A stretch of 64,000 nucleotides of DNA from Schauerella aestuarii (GTDB taxonomy: Bacteria > Pseudomonadota > Gammaproteobacteria > Burkholderiales > Burkholderiaceae_B), in the NCBI RefSeq assembly GCF_009866805.1, contig NZ_SIZW01000043.1:1040356-1104355 (forward strand). Reading direction: 5' to 3'. Made by a program: the position numbers and the translations under genes. The notes beneath the pieces are model-generated. The model made no database searches, had not been told where the DNA came from, and was given only the letters and a program-made list of their open reading frames with translations. How positions within the stretch are numbered: position 1 is the stretch's first letter; each line of letters begins with the position of its first letter. This document shows positions 45,499 through 54,500 of the stretch, piece by piece.

Positions 45499-46242
45499 GT
45501 GCATGCGCAGCATAAAGAAGGTGTATTGAGCATCGGACTGCTGGAAGACGATGTCGATTTCCGCACGGAGCTCGAACTCGGTCTCGGTGGTTACGGTTTT
45601 GAGGTGGCGTTCACGTCTGGTGATTCCGCCCAGTTCTTGCGGCTGTTCGAGACGGATCCGGTCGATATCGTGATCCTCGACGCGAACGTATCTGGCGACG
45701 ACGGCTTTTCCGTCGCCACTCGATTGCGCGCATTGCATACAGTCGGCATCGTGATGCTCACCGGCCGCACAGCGCTGGAGGACCGCGTCCGTGGCCTCGA
45801 GGGTGGGGCCGACATCTATATGACCAAGCCCGTCGACCTGCTCGAATTGAGTTCGGTGATTCGCAGTCTCGCGCGCCGCATGCGCCTGAGTCGCGTCGCA
45901 GCCGAGCAGCCCGTGGTCGCGGAGGAGCGCGCGCCGCGAACGGTCGTCAGCAGCCAGGTGTGGTCGCTCCAGGAGGGCGGCTGGATTCTGGTCGATCCGG
46001 TCGGACTGTCGTTGCACCTGAGCGCGCAGGAACGCACGTTTCTCACGGCGCTCATCAACGCCAGCGGCTCGGTCGTCAGTCGTCAACGCTTGTCCGAATT
46101 GTTCAGCCCTGAAAATCCCAGCGATTTCGAGCTGCGGCGGATCGATGTGCTGGTCAGCCGCCTTCGTACGAAGGCGCAATCGAGCGGCATCAAGCTACCG
46201 GTGCTTTCCGTGCGCGGACAAGGCTACGTGTTCGCGGGGTAA
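45499..46242 (+). CDS. OmpR-family response regulator
   Basis: A 247-residue regulator. The receiver domain has LLEDDVDF at 14-21, phospho-acceptor D61 (VILDANVSGDDG) and K110 (MTKPVDLLEL). The C-terminal winged helix ends in LPVLSVRGQGYVF. The start is GTG after AGGAG. It has no kinase next to it on its own strand, but it converges, with a 48-base overlap, on the cyclase gene of an operon that holds an unpaired histidine kinase. The two are probably partners. It may control the adhesin switch genes. Confidence 0.88.
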   Translation: MHAQHKEGVLSIGLLEDDVDFRTELELGLGGYGFEVAFTSGDSAQFLRLFETDPVDIVILDANVSGDDGFSVATRLRALHTVGIVMLTGRTALEDRVRGLEGGADIYMTKPVDLLELSSVIRSLARRMRLSRVAAEQPVVAEERAPRTVVSSQVWSLQEGGWILVDPVGLSLHLSAQERTFLTALINASGSVVSRQRLSELFSPENPSDFELRRIDVLVSRLRTKAQSSGIKLPVLSVRGQGYVFAG

Positions 46243-47277
46243 CGGACCGTTTTCAAGATATCGGCAGATGACGCGATTGCGTCCCAGCCGCTTGGCTTGA
46301 TACAACGCTTCGTCTGCATAGCCGATCAGTGTTTCGCGATCCTCACGCAGACCCGCGGGGATGTATACCGCACCTACACTTACCGTTGCGACCTTGAAGG
46401 GCGACAGGATGTGCTCGTGCTTGAGGTCTTCCACGTTGCGGCGTATTTTCTCCGCCACGTGGAGCATCCCAGCCGCGTCCGTTTCAGGCAGCAACACGAT
46501 GAACTCCTCGCCGCCGTACCGGCCCACCAGATCGCCGGGTCTGAGCAAAGAGCGCATGATCTGATCGGAGATGCGCGTCAGGCAGAGATCGCCTGCCTGG
46601 TGCCCATAGTGGTCGTTGAGCGGCTTGAAGTGATCGGCGTCTACCAACAGCAGGCAAATGGGACGCGACGTGCGCAATGCGCGGGAATACTCACGATCGA
46701 ACGCCATCAACAGGTGACGGCGATTGAAAAGACCGGTGAGGCTATCGATTGACGCCTGCTCGGCGAGCTTGGCGTTCGCCAGGGCTTGCGCAATTTCGAC
46801 TGTTTTTCGCTGAGTGATGTCGCGCGCCTTGGACAGCAAGCTCGGCTGACCCGTCGAAGGATGCATCACCTGTGTGGTGTAAGACTCCATCCAGATCCAT
46901 TGGCCGTCCTTGTGCTTGAATCGGTTTTCGTGGATGACGGGCACGTTGGGCGCCATTGCCGTCGTATCGTCATCCGAGCGGAGCAGCATCAGATCATCGG
47001 GATGCACCAAGTCCTGCCACCGCCTGTCCTTCAGATCGTCAGGCGTCCATCCCAGTACGTTCTCTATCGAGGGCGAGACAAACTGCCAATGGCCGGTCGC
47101 GGTGGTAAGCGCCACGATATCGGACGACTGATGCGCAATGGTTTCATACAGGTCGAAGTGCGCGCGCAGGGCCTGATGACGCAGAAGCAACTCGCGAGTG
47201 CGTTTGCGCTCTCGCAGGAACAGTCCTACGAGTACGACGAGTGCACCCAGAAGGATGGCGATCGCGGCAATCATCAT
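46195..47277 (-). CDS. PAS-GGDEF diguanylate cyclase
   Basis: A 360-residue membrane cyclase: N-terminal helix (residues 2-22), PAS domain about 45-160 (YETIAHQSSDIVALT; GWTPDDLKDRRWQDLVHPDD), then a GGDEF domain about 175-335 with intact GGEEF at 255-259. An RxxD inhibitory site (RPGD) lies five residues before it, so product feedback is expected. It makes cyclic-di-GMP, probably for the LapD receptor two genes upstream. Start overlaps the kinase stop as ATGA; tail overlaps the convergent regulator. Confidence 0.92.
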   Translation of the reverse strand: MMIAAIAILLGALVVLVGLFLRERKRTRELLLRHQALRAHFDLYETIAHQSSDIVALTTATGHWQFVSPSIENVLGWTPDDLKDRRWQDLVHPDDLMLLRSDDDTTAMAPNVPVIHENRFKHKDGQWIWMESYTTQVMHPSTGQPSLLSKARDITQRKTVEIAQALANAKLAEQASIDSLTGLFNRRHLLMAFDREYSRALRTSRPICLLLVDADHFKPLNDHYGHQAGDLCLTRISDQIMRSLLRPGDLVGRYGGEEFIVLLPETDAAGMLHVAEKIRRNVEDLKHEHILSPFKVATVSVGAVYIPAGLREDRETLIGYADEALYQAKRLGRNRVICRYLENGPLPREHVALSAHGKHR

Positions 47278-48776
47278 GCTTTGCCTTCGTCGACACACGG
47301 GAGTGTGATGATGAATTGGGAGCCGCGCCCCGGGGTACTGTCAACACTCAATGTGCCACCTTGGTGCGTGCAAATGCGGCGCGCGAGATACAGGCCGATG
47401 CCCATGCCCGTAATTTCGCGATGCGACGCTCGACGAAACTGCGACTCGAAAATGCGTGCCTGATCCTCGGCGCCGATGCCGGGCCCGCGATCCACTACCG
47501 CCAGCATGGCCTGGCACACACCTTCTTCGCGAACGAGAGTGCAGCGAACGACGATCGGCTGATTGGCGGGCGAATACTTTATTGCGTTGTGGATCAGATT
47601 GCGCAGCACGACGGCGGTCAACGGACGATCGCACCACGCCACGACGGGGCCAACCGCCTCGACGATCAGTGCGTGCGCCGCGTCAGGCTGCAAATTGGCG
47701 ACGACGTCGGAAGCCAACTGCGAAAGATCAACCTGTTGCTTCAGGGATCGAAATTGTGTTTCGGCCAGACGGTCAGGACTCAGGAACTGTTCGAGCAATT
47801 CGGTGACGCGCGTGATGGACCGGCGAATCCGCGCAAGACGGCTATCGACCATCTCGCCGCTTCCCAGAAGAATCATCTCGAGCGACTGCGTGGCAGCGCT
47901 GATCGTGGAGACAGGGACACGCAGCTCGTGCGACATCAGTGCATTCATCTGACGCTGCATCTCCAATGCGCTGGTCAACTCGGCGAGGGTATCCGTCAGC
48001 CGCTGTTCGACTTGCGCGGCGTTGCCGGTCAGCGGTGGCATGTCGGGTGCGTCGATCGGCACAGCCGCCCCGACCGTAGGCGCAGGGGGCAGTGCACCTT
48101 TGTTCCGGCCATTTACGGCCGCGGCGGAATACGTCGCGCCGGTGTAGGCGAGAACCGCTCCAGCGAAGAAGAGCACGCGTGCGATCGAACCTGTCAGCCA
48201 GATGGGATTGGGTGCCGCATTGCCCTGCATCATGTCCCACATTGGCCAGATCATCAGCGACGTGACGAAAAAGCCAAGGCCCAACGAGAGCGGTGCCAGG
48301 CGGAATCCCTCAGGCGCCCTCAGAAAGGCGAGGGCGCTGGCAACCACCAGCAGGATGCCGATCAACGCACAGCCGACCATGATGAAGCCATGCATCGAGG
48401 CGATCGAATACCCGAACAGCAGATAGGTCGCCAACGCCGCAAGGATCCACATCCCGATGCGATAGAGCCGGGCGATGGCACCCGACGAGTCATACCCGAG
48501 AATGATGGGCACCACGTAAAGCGTGAGTGCGTAGCTGATTGCGGTGGCGGCCTGGCCCGCAGCGGGGAAGGTCAGCATCAACGGGTGGGGGCCCCACGAG
48601 GGACTGCCGAAGTACAACCACAGACGGCCCATTTCGAACACCACGAATGCCATGGCAACGAGATGAATCCGTTGCTTGCCGCGATGCCAGAAATACGCGA
48701 TGAAAAACATGATCGGCACCAGGACACCGGCAAGAATCGCCGAGTCGAAGACCTGTGACATCACGTTCGAAGTCAT
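47274..48776 (-). CDS. Seven-helix membrane sensor histidine kinase
   Basis: A 500-residue histidine kinase. About seven transmembrane helices fill residues 12-215 with no large periplasmic domain. A linker follows, then the phospho-acceptor H283 (MSHELRVPVSTIS), the N box LIHNAIKYSP, DRGPGIGAED and GMGIGLYLARRI. It lacks a receiver domain. It is coupled by ATGA overlaps to lapD and to the cyclase. The likely partner is the convergent response regulator at 45499. The signal is unknown; a membrane-embedded or small hydrophobic cue is possible. Confidence 0.9.
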   Translation of the reverse strand: MTSNVMSQVFDSAILAGVLVPIMFFIAYFWHRGKQRIHLVAMAFVVFEMGRLWLYFGSPSWGPHPLMLTFPAAGQAATAISYALTLYVVPIILGYDSSGAIARLYRIGMWILAALATYLLFGYSIASMHGFIMVGCALIGILLVVASALAFLRAPEGFRLAPLSLGLGFFVTSLMIWPMWDMMQGNAAPNPIWLTGSIARVLFFAGAVLAYTGATYSAAAVNGRNKGALPPAPTVGAAVPIDAPDMPPLTGNAAQVEQRLTDTLAELTSALEMQRQMNALMSHELRVPVSTISAATQSLEMILLGSGEMVDSRLARIRRSITRVTELLEQFLSPDRLAETQFRSLKQQVDLSQLASDVVANLQPDAAHALIVEAVGPVVAWCDRPLTAVVLRNLIHNAIKYSPANQPIVVRCTLVREEGVCQAMLAVVDRGPGIGAEDQARIFESQFRRASHREITGMGIGLYLARRICTHQGGTLSVDSTPGRGSQFIITLPCVDEGKA

Positions 48777-50725
48777 GTGATCGAGGCGTTCGCAACACCA
48801 GGGCCACGCATGACGTGTACACCCAGAGCGGTCAGAATCTGCTGCGTTTCCCGGTCGGGGACGTCCTCCGCGTACACCTCGATTCCCAATGGTTTGGCGG
48901 TTTCTATCACCGATGCGGTCAGCAATTGGCTACCTGGACTTTGCGTCATCGTGCTCACGAATCCGCCGCCGATCTTCAAGTAGCTCAACGGCAGGGTATG
49001 CAACTGCGTCAACGCACCAAACTGTTGCGCCAGGCGGCGCAGACCGATTCGCACACCGTGCTTCTGCGCGTCGGTGGCAAGGCGGCACACGAGGTCGTGC
49101 TGTTCCACCAGGCCATGTGCGTCCACTTCCAGAAAGAGACGTTCCGTCAATTCAGGGCGGTCGGCCAGCATGGCATCCAGACGCTCGAGAAAGCGAGGCT
49201 GCGCCAACGAAGGCAGTGACAAGCGAACCGTGAGCGATGTCGCAGGGTTGGACACCAGCCAATCCAATCCCAGGCGCACCGCCTGGATATCGCATTCGGC
49301 GGCAAGACCGAGGCGCACGGCCGGTGGAATGAAAAGCGTCGCCGGAATCGGCTCTGGCGAACCGTCGCTATGCAGAGCCAGTGTCGCTTCTTCGCGCACC
49401 GTTACACCATCGATCGAACGAATCGGCTCGGTCGTCAACGAAAAGCGGTGTTGTTCAAGTGCCGTCAGGATGGCATCCTTCCACGCGTACTCGCCCGTGC
49501 CCGGCCGAACGTGGAACACATCCTGCGTAATGATGATGGCGTCCTCACCGGCGCTTTCAGACTGCATCAATGCGTGGTCGAGCTCGGCAAGCACGTTGCC
49601 GGCGGATTGTTCTGGCGTGAAATCCGCAACGGCCAGCGCCCAGCGGCAAAGTGCCCCTTCGCCCACCGGAATCCGCGCCGATCGCAGTTCGAGGCGGATG
49701 CGCTCGGCAATCACCGTGGCTTGCGGGGCTTCTGTACCCGGCAAAAGCACGGCGAAGTCGGAACCGTTAAGGCGAGCCAGCACATGCTGTCCGGCATTCA
49801 ACCACTGCAGCAGCTTCGTGGTCCGTTCGCCTACGGAGCGCAGCCACTGGTCGGTAAAGTCGCGCGGCATGTGCCGATTGATCGCGGCCAGATCGCGTTG
49901 ACGGAACAAGATCAAGTGGCCGCGGCCGTGGTGATTGCCTCCGCCTGGGGCCAGCGCGCGCCGAAATTCGTTGACGAAATACTTGCGGTTCGCCAGTCCG
50001 GTGACCGGGTCGCGGTTCAGTTCAAGCGTAAGCAGTTCGATCTTGGCGCTGTGTTCGACTGCAGTTGCCTTGATGACATCCCGCGTTTCGTTCACGGCCT
50101 CGGCAACCGCCGAGAATTCGCGCACACGGGGGCGCGCCTCACCCTGGAAGCCGCCCGTGCCCAGCGCGCGCACCTGCTCGCTCACTTCGCGCAAGAGACG
50201 CAGCTCGAGCCATCGCACCAGCGCCACCGCGAACAATGCCCAGAGCAGGCCGGCGATGATGGCCAGCATGACCAGGCGCAGACTGTTTCGCCATAAGGTT
50301 TCCAAAGCGTAGGCTGCGTTCGCAACCAGGGTCACCGAGCCCAGTTGCGTCCATCCATCGGACACGCCGCGCGTGGCGGCCTGAACGCTGACCGGCACCA
50401 ATTGACGGAACCATGCGGGGGTGTTGACCTGGATGTCGGTATTGCGGCGCTCGATCAGCGGGCGGCCTTGCGGATCGTCGAGACGCACCAATTCGAAGTG
50501 GCCGCTGTCGAAGATCGCGGAGATCAGCAACTCCTGAGTAACCGGGTTGTTGTTGGCCGGTTGAGACAGGGTGAGCGCCAGCGAGGTGGCGCCGTCTTCA
50601 CTTTGCACCTTCAACTGATCATTCAGATAACTGCGCGCCGAGGTGACGCTCAGGACGAGCGTACCCAACAGCACGATGCCAATCGCCAGAGTGACGCTGA
50701 TGAGCAGTTGACGAAGTATGGACAT
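48773..50725 (-). CDS. lapD: LapD-like cyclic-di-GMP receptor
   Basis: A 650-residue inner-membrane receptor. Helix 1 is at about 8-28, a LapD/MoxY-type periplasmic domain at 30-148, helix 2 at 150-170, HAMP at 170-220, a degenerate GGDEF (RLNGSDF at 318-324) and a degenerate EAL (EEATL at 445-449). Trp125 in the SDGWTQ loop matches in position and context the tryptophan by which Pseudomonas LapD grips LapG. When loaded with cyclic-di-GMP it should hold LapG away from the adhesin. It lies 18 bases downstream of lapG. Confidence 0.93.
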   Translation of the reverse strand: MSILRQLLISVTLAIGIVLLGTLVLSVTSARSYLNDQLKVQSEDGATSLALTLSQPANNNPVTQELLISAIFDSGHFELVRLDDPQGRPLIERRNTDIQVNTPAWFRQLVPVSVQAATRGVSDGWTQLGSVTLVANAAYALETLWRNSLRLVMLAIIAGLLWALFAVALVRWLELRLLREVSEQVRALGTGGFQGEARPRVREFSAVAEAVNETRDVIKATAVEHSAKIELLTLELNRDPVTGLANRKYFVNEFRRALAPGGGNHHGRGHLILFRQRDLAAINRHMPRDFTDQWLRSVGERTTKLLQWLNAGQHVLARLNGSDFAVLLPGTEAPQATVIAERIRLELRSARIPVGEGALCRWALAVADFTPEQSAGNVLAELDHALMQSESAGEDAIIITQDVFHVRPGTGEYAWKDAILTALEQHRFSLTTEPIRSIDGVTVREEATLALHSDGSPEPIPATLFIPPAVRLGLAAECDIQAVRLGLDWLVSNPATSLTVRLSLPSLAQPRFLERLDAMLADRPELTERLFLEVDAHGLVEQHDLVCRLATDAQKHGVRIGLRRLAQQFGALTQLHTLPLSYLKIGGGFVSTMTQSPGSQLLTASVIETAKPLGIEVYAEDVPDRETQQILTALGVHVMRGPGVANASIT

Positions 50726-50743
50726 AATCGGTGTATCCCAAGC

Positions 50744-51424
50744 CTACGGCTTGAATCCTTCCTGTTGCATGCGCGCGAGTAAATCCTGCCAACGACTGAC
50801 CCGATCGACCGGCGCGGTCGCCGCGCCCGCGACGTATACGCCTTCGGCATTAAAGCTAAAGACTGGAGTAAGGTCAGGCCGACGGTTTGCCGGCAGAATT
50901 TCCTTGTTCAAACTATCCAGCACCAAGGGCACAGCGGACGGGGTGGCGTAATAGCCCAGCACCATATGTGCAATGCCGTTCGGCGAGCCGTCGTTTAATT
51001 TCGCACGCACGTAAATAAATCTAAGTTTGGCACTATCGACCCCCATGCGGACCAACGAAAAGTATTTGCCAATGGCAAAATCCTCGCAGTCGCCTGCGCC
51101 GCGGGCAAGCGACTCCAGAGGCGTTGCCCAATAATCGACTTGGCCCCACACAGCAAGGTCTTCCGCTTCGCGAACGCGCTGGTTCCAGAACCGATTCACC
51201 AGAGTCAATTTTTCGCCCTCAGCCGCATTGGCATGCTGCTGCATGAGGCGTAGCCAATCCGCCACCACGCTCGCTGCGCGCGGCCCATATCGGGTAACGG
51301 CGGTTCGCTCCAGCTGGCCGGTGTCGATTTCGATCGCGTTGGAGCTCGAAATAAGCAGTGCCAGGACTTGAAGCGTGACGCCGACCAGAAAAACCGAAAC
51401 GATGCGATGGCGGCGTAGGCGCAT
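50744..51424 (-). CDS. lapG: LapG-like periplasmic cysteine protease
   Basis: A 226-residue bacterial transglutaminase-like cysteine proteinase. An N-terminal signal or anchor (residues 8-30) precedes the catalytic domain with Cys113 (GAGDCEDFAIGKY), His153 (GIAHMVLGYY) and Asp170 (LVLDSLN). The Asp and Glu flanking the cysteine match the calcium-binding pair of Pseudomonas LapG. It should cut the N-terminal retention region of the neighbouring giant adhesin and release it when cyclic-di-GMP is low. It is the first gene of the lapG-lapD-kinase-cyclase operon. Confidence 0.94.
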   Translation of the reverse strand: MRLRRHRIVSVFLVGVTLQVLALLISSSNAIEIDTGQLERTAVTRYGPRAASVVADWLRLMQQHANAAEGEKLTLVNRFWNQRVREAEDLAVWGQVDYWATPLESLARGAGDCEDFAIGKYFSLVRMGVDSAKLRFIYVRAKLNDGSPNGIAHMVLGYYATPSAVPLVLDSLNKEILPANRRPDLTPVFSFNAEGVYVAGAATAPVDRVSRWQDLLARMQQEGFKP

Positions 51425-51458
51425 GAAACATAGTGTAATTCAAAAGTAATACAAGTTA

Positions 51459-51487
51459 ACTATACAGTTACGTTAATCACAATTGAA
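51459..51487 (-). promoter_or_regulatory. Putative promoter of the lapG operon
   Basis: On the minus strand TTCAAT (51487-51482), a 17-bp spacer and TATAGT (51464-51459), giving a short leader of about 28 nt to the lapG ATG. The surrounding 60 bases are AT-rich against a GC-rich genome. The same -10 sequence is used in the regulator promoter at 45364. Confidence 0.45.
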
Positions 51488-51511
51488 TACAGGTCGTTTT
51501 AGCGTCGTTGC

Positions 51512-51539
51512 GCGCCGGCCTCAAATGCGAGTCCGGCGC
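51512..51539 (-). terminator. Hairpin after the adhesin gene
   Basis: Stem GCGCCGG / CCGGCGC extended by CTC/GAG around a small loop, 26 bases past the adhesin stop. There is no T-run on the minus strand, so termination may be partial and allow read-through into lapG. Confidence 0.45.
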
Positions 51540-51564
51540 TGTAAGCAAAAAACTTGCCGATGGC

Positions 51565-54500
51565 TTAGTGATCCGTTTGCAGTTTTCCTTTCTGAAGCAG
51601 GTCGTTGATGATTTGCTGATTGGTCAACGCGTTGTTGTTGGTCAAGTCGACGTTTTCCAGCACGATTTTCTGATCCACCTGGGTCGCCACGTTGCCCGAT
51701 GTACTCACATCGATGACGGTATTCGCGCCATCCTTCTTGATGTTCAAGTACTGGGTGAGGTTGCCATCGTTCTCGCCGACCAAAAGATCCTTCAAATCCA
51801 GCACGTCGCCGCCCGCGGCAACGGTCGCTGTGGAGAAGTCTTTGATCGTGTCCACGGCCGGGGCGCTCTTCGTTCCCTGGTCATTGAGCTCCCACTTGAA
51901 GGTATCGCTGCCCGTCCCGCCGTAAAGGATGTCGTCGCCCTTGCCACCGATCAAGGTGTCGCGGCCTTCATTGCCGTACAGCACATCGTTACCTTCTCCG
52001 CCCTTGAGGGTGTCGGCACCTGTGCCGCCGTACAACATATCGTTACCGGCGCCACCGTCGATGATGTCATCGCCACTGCCGCCGTAGATCGTGTCGTCCC
52101 CGAGGCCGCCAGTGATGACATCCTTGCCGTCCGTGCCCTGAATGATGTCGTTGGCTTCCGAACCCGTCAGTTCCTGACCGGTGCGGATCGAGTATGTGCC
52201 GTCATCGTTTTGAACGATGTCCTGCAACGCGGAGAGACTGATCGCCGACGAGTACATGGCCAGTTTGTCGGTCGACACCACGTCGAAAGTGGCTGCGTCG
52301 GTGGCTTTGAACTCGACCTTCATGCTGGCAGCGCCGCCTTGGTCCCAATACAGCAGTTCGATCGTGTGAAAGCCGGCACTGATGTCGACACCCGTCACCG
52401 TCTTGCTGGCGACCGACGTATTGCTGTCGTACGCCAATACAGAAACCCCATCGATCACCAGGCGATAACCGTCGTCGGCCGTGATCTTGAAGTCGTAGAA
52501 GCCGTCGGCAAAGTAGGCGGCACCCACCATCCGGATGGCGGCATCGGTGGTCCGGCCCAGTTCGCTTGAGCGGTAAACCTTCAGCGATTTCTCGTCGTCG
52601 GTGGCATTGGCGTTATCCAGGAACGTATAAAGGTTGGCCGGCCGGCTCGACGTGCCCGCAGCCACCGCGGTGCCTGTTGTTGTGCCCGTGGTCTTGGTGT
52701 TGTAGCCGAGGTCGTTCGACACACCGCCGTAGTTCAGATTCTTGGCGATGAACGATGCATCGGTCGCTGTGGTGGCCACGGTCGTCGACGTACCGGTGAC
52801 TGACACGCCTGCGCGGCCGTTGATGATTGTCTCGACCGACGAAATGCTGCTCAAGTTACCGAACTTGGCGTCGTCCGAGTGCACACGGTAGCCCAACGCC
52901 GTGGTCGCGGCCTTGTTGTCGTTATAGCCGTAGAACTCACCCGTGAGCCCTTGCGCAGCCGTAATGGCCGTCGTCGAACTGGCGCCGTATACGTTGACCG
53001 TCAACGTGCTGCTGGCCGTATCGCCATCGTTGTCGGTAAGCGTATAGCCAAACGTTTCCTTGCCCGTCTTGTCGACGGCGGCGGTGTAGGAATAGCGTCC
53101 TTCGACCATATCGATCACGAACTTGCCGCCCAACGCCGTCGTGATCGTCAATGCGTAGCTCGTGCCGTCGAAAGTACCCTTCGTGCCGCCAGACAGGGTG
53201 CCCGTGGTGGAAACGGTATTCTTGGTGGCGTCGTAGGTGTACGTCAGGCCCGATACGGTAATCGTCTTGATCGATCCGGCGTCGCCACCGAAGCGGCCGG
53301 TCTGTGCCGTGCCGTCGTAGCCCAATCCACCCGTCACTTCGCGCGTTGGCACCGTGGACAACACCGTCGACGTCAACTGGCTCAGATTCGACACGATCAC
53401 CGTACCCGTCGCGTTGTTGTCGACCGACTTCTGGCCGTCGTAGCTGATCGGGTTCAAATAAGTGGCGCTCACGTCGGAGCCCATGCCCACGGCAAATGTG
53501 TTGATCTTGTTGGCCACGAGGAAGGCTTCCCAGGCAGCCTGCTCCTTGGCATCGATCCCGTCGCCGAGCGTCGGATCCGTCGTGTTGCCCGGATTATTGA
53601 CACTGTTGACCTGGTTCGACATCGTCGGCTCGCCGTCCGAGAAGAAGTACGCGACGTTGTTGCCGCCGGCCAGCTTGCCGGAGGTGTTGAACGCCGTTTG
53701 CGCCTTCGCCAAAGCGTCGTCGTAGTTCGTGCCGCCGTTTGCCGTCAGGTAGGTGAGGTAGGTCTTGGCCTGGGCCACCGTCATCCACGAGGTGGCGTTT
53801 TGCGCGGTACTGTTGAACGACACCCCTTGTACACGCACGTCGCCCAGCTCGGCGTACTTGTCGAGCATGCTGGTGACGGCGGCCTTCATGGCATCCAGGC
53901 GCGTCATCGTCACGCCTGCCGAGTTGGTGAATTTCTCGGCCATGCTGCCCGATGTATCCAGCATCAGGAGGAGGTTGGTCGTGGCTGTCGGCTGGAAGAT
54001 ATTGGCCGTGGAGGATTGTGCGATCGGCGAGTCGTCTTCAACCGTGATCGCCAGTTGCGTCGTGGACGATGCGGAACCGTCGTTCACGGTCACCCCAACG
54101 TTGAACGACAGCGTGTCCTCCGAGCCCTTCACAGGATGGTCGAGGCCGCCGAGCAGGTTCACCGAGTAATTGCCCGAGGCGTCCATCACGACTTTGATCA
54201 CATCCTTGGCCGTCGTGCTGCCGGTCAACGTCATGCCGTCGCTGCTGACCTTCCATGTCACGGTCAATCCACCCGACGTGAGCGTTGTCGTCGGCGGGGT
54301 CAAGCTGACCTTGAACGTCGTGTTGTCGACATCCACGATACCGATCTTGCCGGTGAAGGTGGCCGAGTCGGTCGTGTCGCTGGTGCCGGCGGTGTCTTTC
54401 AAGCCGCCATCGAGACCTTCCTCGGAAACGGTGGCCGAGGACGACGTCAATACGGGGGCGTCATTGGTGCCCTTGATCGTGACGCTGATGACCTGTTGCG

